In this document: piece by piece, positions 58,035 to 64,000 of the stretch
Numbering within the stretch: position 1 is the first letter of the stretch
Layout: each line of letters starts with the position of its first letter
From: Carettochelys insculpta
Taxonomy: Eukaryota; Chordata; Testudines; Carettochelyidae
Assembly: GCF_033958435.1 (NCBI RefSeq)
Contig: NC_134161.1
Span: 15,376,001 to 15,440,000 of the forward strand
Direction: 5' to 3'
Length of the DNA: 64,000 nucleotides
The notes under the pieces: model-generated
The model's database searches: none
What the model was told of the DNA's origin: nothing
Seen by the model: only the letters and a program-made list of their open reading frames with translations
Position numbers and translations under genes: made by a program

Positions 58035-59725
58035 CTTCTGGGGGGATTCTGAGTACACAGAATTCATGGCCCCCTCAAATTTCTTTGCTTCCTGCAGGAA
58101 AAATTATTTCTGATGGAGAAGTAAAGGGAAGCCAGAAGACTAGCCATAAGTCCTTCCCCATCAGTGAGGGCAGGTTGGATAGGAGACACTCTGTACCTGT
58201 GGCAAGTTCAGTGCGGAGGGGCAGGACTTTGAGGTGTTTATAATGAGGGAGGTGTGTGGCCGGCTGTCTCTCCTCAGGTAGAGCAGAACGTAGCAGCCTG
58301 CCTGCCTAGGGGATTGTTCCTGTGCACTCGGTGAATTCCAAGAGGAGTACAAAACAGGTGTAAAAAACTTTCCGACTCCTTCAGATTGACAGAGTAATAT
58401 GAAGGAGCTTTATTGTAAAGGGCAGTAAGGCATTATAAATGCTTAGGGTACTTTAGTAATTAGAAATAGTCTAAATTTTAGACTGAAAAAAAAATTCTGC
58501 CAAAATAGGACCCATGAACTCTTTGCTCCTTTCCTTTCCAGAGAGGAGCAGCAGCCTATGTAAACTTTGAGTTTGAGTCTTCAGCCCTTACTTGCTCTTC
58601 ATTTGCCTGTGATGTAACACTCAGCATATGACTACATACATTTGTTCAGTAGTCACTGTAGGTAAGGGGTCAGTACTGGCTACTTTACTGTAAGCAGAGT
58701 GAGGTTAGAGATTTCCTCCAATGCACTACAGTTTTATCCTCCAGCCATTGTACTAAAGTGCAAGTAAATCTATTATGTGTTTAGAGTCTGTCTGTCTGAC
58801 CATGCATCTGTGAGTCCATTTGTTCAAGAACTGCTCCTAAACCATAAGAGCTAGGGACACCAAATTTGGTATGCTGCTGCTTGTACTCTTAAAGCAAGGC
58901 CAGGGTTTGGTGGTCCCAGGAGAATGGGAAGTGCCTGGAATGGGAATGTGTTCCAGAACATGGAATGGGAGGGGGCAGAGAGGAGGGATTCTTTACTGCA
59001 GAGTGACCACTAGGGGCATCTGCACCTCCAAGAGAGTGGCCAGCTGGGGCTCACCATTGTTCTGGCCACTGGACTGGGTAAGTGGCCCCCTGGCCCCAAA
59101 CTGCTCCCCCTGGCCCTTGACTATAGAGCTGGTGCGGGGGTGGGTGAGAGGGAGAAGGCCCCTATTCAGATGCAGGGGAAGGCCTATGCCATTTTGGAGG
59201 AGCCGTAGACCACCTGGCCACACAGAACTCCTGCCCCCTAGCTGGCCTGCATAACCACTCCCTCCTCCCCAGGCCTGCTGAGTCTGGCCTATGCAGCCCC
59301 AGCCATCCCAGCCCTGCCCCACAGGGCAAGCCAGTAGGTTGGGGTATGTGGAGCCTGTCACCCTGCGCTGGACCTACAGAGAAGCCAGCAGCCACTCACA
59401 CCTTCTCTGCTGCCCCCTCCTCCTCTTCTCAATCCCCTGTCTCGACTCCTGCCCCCTGCACCCCTTGCTCTGAGCCCCTCCTCAACTTCAGCCCTAACTC
59501 TTGTACCCTGACACATTCCCAGCCCCTACTTAACCCCCACCCAACTCTGCACCCCCACACCACCAGCCCCCTGCCCTCAAGGACTCGGGCAATGCTGAGC
59601 AAGTCTTCTAGTTACCAAAATAATTCAAACAGGGCGATTTGTACTGTTTTAAGACCTATTTTAAGAAACAAAATATGCAGAATTTTGTGAGTTTTTAATT
59701 TTTTGGCACAGGATTCCCCTAGGAG
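58035..59725. mobile_element. candidate 1.7-kb non-autonomous inverted-repeat DNA transposon
   Basis: The left end CTTCTGGGGGGATTCTG is mirrored by CAGGATTCCCCTAGGAG on the right, and both are flanked by TA (58033-58034 and 59726-59727), as in Tc1/mariner-type insertions. The left subterminal part (ACACAGAATTCATGGCCCC, TTTCTTTGCTTCCTGCAGG) is typical of a repeat I associate with turtles. The body includes GTCTGTCTGTCTGACC at about 58785-58800 and a pyrimidine-rich stretch at 59395-59600. No transposase-like protein is visible, so it is non-autonomous or composite. That both ends belong to one insertion is inference. Confidence 0.58.
59395..59600 (-). repeat. pyrimidine-rich stretch, possibly same family as the purine-rich repeats
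   Basis: C/T-rich with CCCCTGCACCCC, AGCCCCTCCTCAACTTC and CTCTGCACCCCCACACC units. On the opposite strand it reads like the GGGTGCAGRGG-type units at 6235-6485 and 23110-23490. It lies inside the proposed 1.7-kb element. Frames here are compositional artefacts. Confidence 0.45.
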
Positions 59726-59999
59726 TACTCTTTGTAAGGCATCAATGTCTTTCTGATAAAGCTGCCCTTGTGTCACATGAGATACTACCTCTCACCCCTT
59801 CTCACTGACCAACACATACCTTTCAGACCTACTCATGACCTGGCCTTGTCTGGCTGCCCCATGCGGTGGGCCTCTGTATTGTTCCCATCTGTTCTAAGGA
59901 ATTAGCAATGATGGCTGAAGCTCCTATGAGCCTGAGATCACACTGTCCTTCCAAAGGAACCCCCACCCCTCATTTCAAATTGCCCCTCTTTTAACACTG

Positions 60000-60715
60000 T
60001 CATTTTAAATGCCAGGCTGGCTTGTGCCTGCTGCTGGCCTGTTCCGAAAAGGAGGACAAATTGGTTTCTCCATCTGATATTTGTTCGAGATTGCCATTTG
60101 GGTTCATTTTAAACTAATTTTATTCCTCACGTCACCACAATTTATGCAGCAAATGCAATTATTGGAGATGAACGCCTGCCACAGCTGAAGGCAAAAAGCA
60201 CCACTTCCTCGGATGCATGGCGAACAGAGAGCAGGGGACTAGAGAAGGGGAGATGGAGGGGAAAAAAGACTGATTTGAAAAATAATCTGTCGCTACAATA
60301 TTTCTCTGAGCTGATGCACACACCTTCATAAAAAAGTAATTTAATTCTCCAAGTGCAGTGCAAAAGGGAGATCTAATTACCTACTTTTAAATTGCTTTCT
60401 TAATTTCTCAAAAAAAAAAAACTTTTTGTTTGTGGCTTTTCCTGCTCCCCACTGGTGGGGTGTGAGAGAATCCCCTTCCGTATGCAGGTCAGCAATAAGG
60501 CCACTTCTGAATGTGCTCCCTTTTGATGCCAGCTATCAAAGCCTGTAATTTGCTGTGTGAACTTGTATCAGACTCCCACCGAATGTTTGAGCTTTGTTTA
60601 CATCACCACTTTATTTTGCATCCTTTTTAAGGCGCCATTCGGGACAAATTGGCTCTTTTCAAGATGAGCCCTGAATGTGACAAAGAACTTTGAGTCTCCA
60701 TAATGAAATTTGTGT
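60000..60715. promoter_or_regulatory. candidate conserved non-coding cluster
   Basis: This roughly 700-bp, repeat-free block is the strongest candidate. It contains AATTTATGCAGCAAATGC, AATGCAATTATTGGAG, GTAATTTAATTCTCC, GATCTAATTACC, ACTTTTAAATTGC and CACTTTATTTTGCATCC, with scattered intact CpGs (TCACGTCACC, GGCGCCATTCGGG). It ends exactly where a MITE begins at 60717. An A11 run at 60410-60421 interrupts it. Confidence 0.42.
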
Positions 60716-60716
60716 G

Positions 60717-60940
60717 GGGTCCATCTACACAGCATGTGGGAGGTGGGGTTGCAGAACGTGCAGACATAGAGAAGCTAGATCATTAAAAATAGCAAAGAAG
60801 CTAGGGTAGCACTTACTGGCCCTCCCAAATGCTAGCCTTGGGACACACTCCATGGCTTTGCTACTATTCTTAGCAAACGAGGTCGATCGAAGTCCATCCA
60901 TGCTGCGATCACACCTTCTAATTGCTGTGTAGACAGACCC
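60717..60940. mobile_element. TCTACAC-ended MITE (224 bp)
   Basis: The left end GGGTCCATCTACACAGCA is matched by TTGCTGTGTAGACAGACCC at the right end, an inverted repeat of about 18 bp with two mismatches. The body is non-coding. The TCTACAC core is shared with the elements at 30927-31127 and 36229-36662. Confidence 0.75.
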
Positions 60941-61749
60941 ACAGACTCAAAGAACGAATCAACGGTATAACAATGGTATAATAAGGACCAGGCATGAGTT
61001 ACCTCCTTGCTCAAGCTTGGCCTGGCCCCCATCATGACAGAGGGGCAGTTAGTCCAAACCTCGCTGGCAAAGCAACCCTCGCTCACAGTGCCACCCATCA
61101 CTCAGCTTTGGTCCAAGGTTCTCATGGACAGGCCATGTTGGGACGAGAGGCTTTGCAAGCCAGGCCACCACAGCTTGCAACACCACTGGAGCGCAGCACT
61201 AGCTGGCTGGCCCCTGTCATCTCAACACTTGTGCCGTTGTAGCCGCGCCACCAGAATGCACGGGATCACAAAAGGAGAGGTTCTCGGGTAGCGGCCTTGC
61301 ACCCAAACTTGTTCTCTCGCCACTGTGGGTAAAACCAAACAACGGTCAAATAAACCCAAGGCTGCAGGAAGGACACAAGTCAGAACAGTCTGGTTTGGAG
61401 CATGTTCCATTGTCCCTGCTTCATGTATTCTTAAAGACCCTTCCCCAGCCTTCAGCTCACAAGACAGGCGTGTCTTCTGGACTTAAAATGATGTATACGA
61501 GCACTCTCTCTAATATTTATAGAACAAATGCTAAGCTGCACTTCAGCAATTATCAGGAGGTCCTGAAAATCAGATTTCAAACCTTGGAGATGACATGACA
61601 CCTTCAATTATTTAGTGGTGACTGTTTAATTTGTCAGTGGGAGGCATTCAAAGGAACCCGGACTAGCCCAGTTCATGCCTTTGTTTTCTCCCACGTGCCC
61701 TGTTCTACGTTTAGCACCCCATCGTAGCTCTGAGTGCGCTGCCACCAGT
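60941..61749. other. no gene recognised
   Basis: Non-coding sequence. The frames at 60994-61291 have no domain. Confidence 0.4.
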
Positions 61750-61919
61750 TTTTTCCATCCGGGGCAGAATAACTTCTGTTCTGTGCACCCAGGCCTGTAC
61801 GGATGTGCCCCACTGGTAGAAACACACACTGCTGGCTGTGGGTGCTCGGCTAATCATCTGGGCAGCACCTGAATCTCCCTTGGGCGGCTGCCCAAGCACT
61901 CAGCATACAGGGAACACTG
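61750..61919 (+). repeat. unclassified interspersed repeat, copy B
   Basis: It is the homologue of 55527-55670, with the same landmarks in the same order and an extra segment containing CTAATCATCTGGGCAGC. The right end reads CAGCATACAGGGAACACTG. Confidence 0.72.
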
Positions 61920-62739
61920 ACCTGCACCCAAACTACGGGCACAATTAGAAAATGAGGTTTGTGACCTGTTGTTGGTCATCTTCTCTGCCTTGGTGGTGTT
62001 TAGTATGGTTTGTGTTACGATAATGCCTAGCGAATCCCCATTCAATGCATCATAGCAAAGTCCTGTAGCTTCTATAGCAAGAATGGAGCTGCAATGGCAA
62101 TTGGGGTTGACCATGTGAATCGGTACAAAGGATTTGATCTCCTCTACTTGATGTCCTTACTGGCTTTGGCTATGCCACATGAAATCCTCTCGGATCCATC
62201 CTCTGGATTCTGTAGTTACAGGGCAGATCCCTTCAAATTCAGTTCTTATCTCCCATGTCTGTCAACGGGACAGCTGAACACAAACTGAGTTTAGAACACT
62301 CAACATGACAGCCGCAAGGCTGATGGGACGGAGAGGACTTCTGACTCCTTCAAAGACCTCACTGTAATCTTGAAGCTAGTGGATAGAAGTTTGCACTTGG
62401 GAAGAAGTACGTTTCACTTACAGTGAGGTATCAACTGCTGAATGGTGGTGTGAATTTCCCACACCTGATATTGACTGAAGGACCTTCTCCATCACTTCCT
62501 TTAATGCTCCTGGTATATTTGTCTTCCAGACCAGCAGAACGGTAGGTGAAGCCATCCTACTTATTCTCTCAGAGGTGGGTTTTGAACCAGTGACCTCTAT
62601 GCTCCTGATTTGCAGTGGTGTAAGAGGTATCAGGATTGGTGTCTGGCATCACCAGTGCAAGCCTGATATGGTATTCACAAGCCAAGGACTAACCTGATTC
62701 TAAGTATATGGGACCAAGCTGTCATCTGATTATGAAGCT
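61920..62739. other. no gene; possible tRNA-like fragment
   Basis: At 62572-62625, GGTGGGTTTTGAACCAGTG then CTCCTGATTTGCAG reads on the minus strand like a tRNA T arm and anticodon region, but too little matches to call a tRNA or SINE. Confidence 0.35.
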
Positions 62740-62960
62740 TGGCTGCAAAGCCCGGCTGTTCAATAGTGCTGTAATTAACTACTGCAAACTTCAGAGGACC
62801 CAGCTAAGTGTAATTGAGAGATCAACAGAGGCTGCGATGAAGTTAGATGTGCATACTAATTACCAAATTATCTAACACCTGCTCTTGAGAGCCGCGCTGA
62901 AATATAAATACGGTATGCGCCAGAAAGAACCCGAGTCAGTCTTGTACAAGTGAGATCCTG
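62740..62960. promoter_or_regulatory. candidate conserved non-coding element
   Basis: A repeat-free block with AGTGCTGTAATTAACTACTG, TAAGTGTAATTGAGAG, CATACTAATTACCAAATTA and AAATATAAATACGG, plus intact CpGs (GAGCCGCGCTG). Function is inferred. Confidence 0.37.
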
Positions 62961-64000
62961 TTGGAAGGGGAAGCAAGTGGCACAACTGAGATGTTTGCTC
63001 CTTTGTTAGCCGCTGTTGCCTTTCTGAGGTTGACGTAAGGAGTCATCTCATGAACTCGTAGCTTTTATTTTGACCCAGGGCAACCAGGCTGAGCCTGCAA
63101 GTAACCAGTTAAGAACCATTCCACACACCAAATGAGATGCTCCCAGGATAGTGACGACGATGGGGTACTTTGGCAGACCGCCATGTGTTCTTGCAGCCTT
63201 TAAAGGTCCATGTCGGTATCCAGTGACTCTGGATTTGCTTCCTGCTTTGAAGCTTTTCAGTACAAATATTTTGAGGTTGCAAATTTCTGACCACATTATC
63301 ACTGGTATTTCCATTGTGAGCTCTGTCAGTAGCTTCCTGAGGGGGGTTAAACCAATGACTGTTCTTCCAGTATCCCACTGGGCTCCACTTTTCCTCTGAT
63401 ATCTGGCAGTGGCTGAACTGATCTGATGTCCGTTCAGGGCCTGTCCCCAGCCCAACTACTCGGTCTAATGCACTGTTAAGATAGAGGGTCCACCAAGCAG
63501 CCTGTGATGCCAGCCTCTGACACCACTAGAAACCTCCAGCGAGGTTCCCTGGGTAATTTTTCCAATGCTCCTATCTCATTTGAGGAGAGTTCCCTACAGC
63601 CTCTACAAACCTCCTTCCTCATCCACCTTCACATCCCCTTTTAAAGCTCCACTTTGCTATGATGGCTGACAGTGGGGAGGCTGCTGGGATGCTCGGGCAG
63701 AATGACAGGTAGGGCCCTGGTCTTTTCTCACCAGATTCCTCATCAATTTGTCTGTCTCCATATCTTGTCAGCTCTTTGGGCCTGGGACCAGCTGTTTGGT
63801 GTGTGTTTCTGAGGCTGTAAGGAGCCCTGGGCCATGGCTGGGTCTCCTAGGCACTACCATAATACAGAGAATCAACAACAGTACACCAGTGAGTGTTTTC
63901 CATGGCTGATCTTCCCATTGATCTCTAACCTATTTTCTTTGTAAACCCTCCTTGTCTGAGCTCGTCTCCCTGCTCCTCCGGTGTTACCTAGCCTCCTGCC
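62961..64000. other. no gene recognised
   Basis: The minus-strand frame at 63048-63455 (135 codons) has no domain that I can name, and another minus-strand frame and a plus-strand frame overlap it. The sequence continues past the window edge without a recognisable element. Confidence 0.4.

Noticed and set aside
1..64000. CRISPR array, operons, phage or bacterial systems
   Set aside because: No regularly spaced direct repeats or compact gene clusters occur; repeat content and low coding density are those of a vertebrate nuclear genome.
1..64000. Endogenous retrovirus
   Set aside because: I saw no paired LTRs, primer-binding site or gag/pol/env-like frames; the only reverse transcriptase sequence is CR1 type.

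Overview
This window looks like non-coding vertebrate nuclear DNA, most likely from a turtle (Testudines, probably Cryptodira). I base this on the repeat content. There are many CR1 LINE fragments, a tRNA-Lys-like SINE of the tortoise Pol III (Cry1) type at 35910-36102 with a second degenerate copy at 3546-3705, old MIR-like CORE-SINE relics, and several families of short inverted-repeat DNA transposons that I associate with turtle genomes. The species assignment is inference; no organism-specific gene is present. I found no convincing host protein-coding exon, no rRNA and no CRISPR array. The open frames of 60-200 codons lack recognisable domains, lie in repeats or low-complexity tracts, or shadow one another. 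The window is probably intergenic or lies in a large intron.

Layout. 0-5 kb: a long broken CR1 pol copy (566-1875), a SINE, a Penelope-like repeat and an A25 tract beside hAT-like ends. 5-11 kb: MIR relics, a purine-rich repeat, a second Penelope-like copy and a tRNA-Phe pseudogene lacking its anticodon loop (10931-10996). 11-15 kb: a 3' CR1 fragment, an AT-rich candidate regulatory block, and two CR1 tails of opposite orientation flanking a TG/AG microsatellite. 16-25 kb: two copies of a Tigger/pogo-like element, a TGACCA-ended element, a candidate conserved block and a 40-bp Z-DNA-type tract. 25-35 kb: mostly featureless, with MIR relics, a TCTACAC-ended MITE, a G-quadruplex motif and two minus-strand CR1 copies. 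36 kb: a 434-bp almost perfectly symmetric palindromic element. 37-50 kb: a Penelope-like head-to-head hairpin, several AT-rich candidate regulatory blocks, and short DNA transposons at 48.6 and 49.2 kb. 50-64 kb: a third Tigger-like copy, a probable 1.7-kb inverted-repeat element at 58.0-59.7 kb, a large candidate conserved block (60.0-60.7 kb) and another TCTACAC MITE.

There is no operon or pathway to describe. The two most interesting signals are structural. One is the nested palindrome at 36229-36662, whose arms are themselves made of hairpins. The other is the Penelope-like repeat family, whose minus-strand sequence resembles a decayed type I hammerhead ribozyme core. Repeat-poor, homeodomain-motif-rich blocks (14.0, 21.8, 31.4, 39.5, 42.2, 46.0, 54.7-55.4, 60.0-60.7 and 62.8 kb) are candidate conserved enhancers of a developmental gene outside the window. 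All family names come from memory of consensus features, without any database search.
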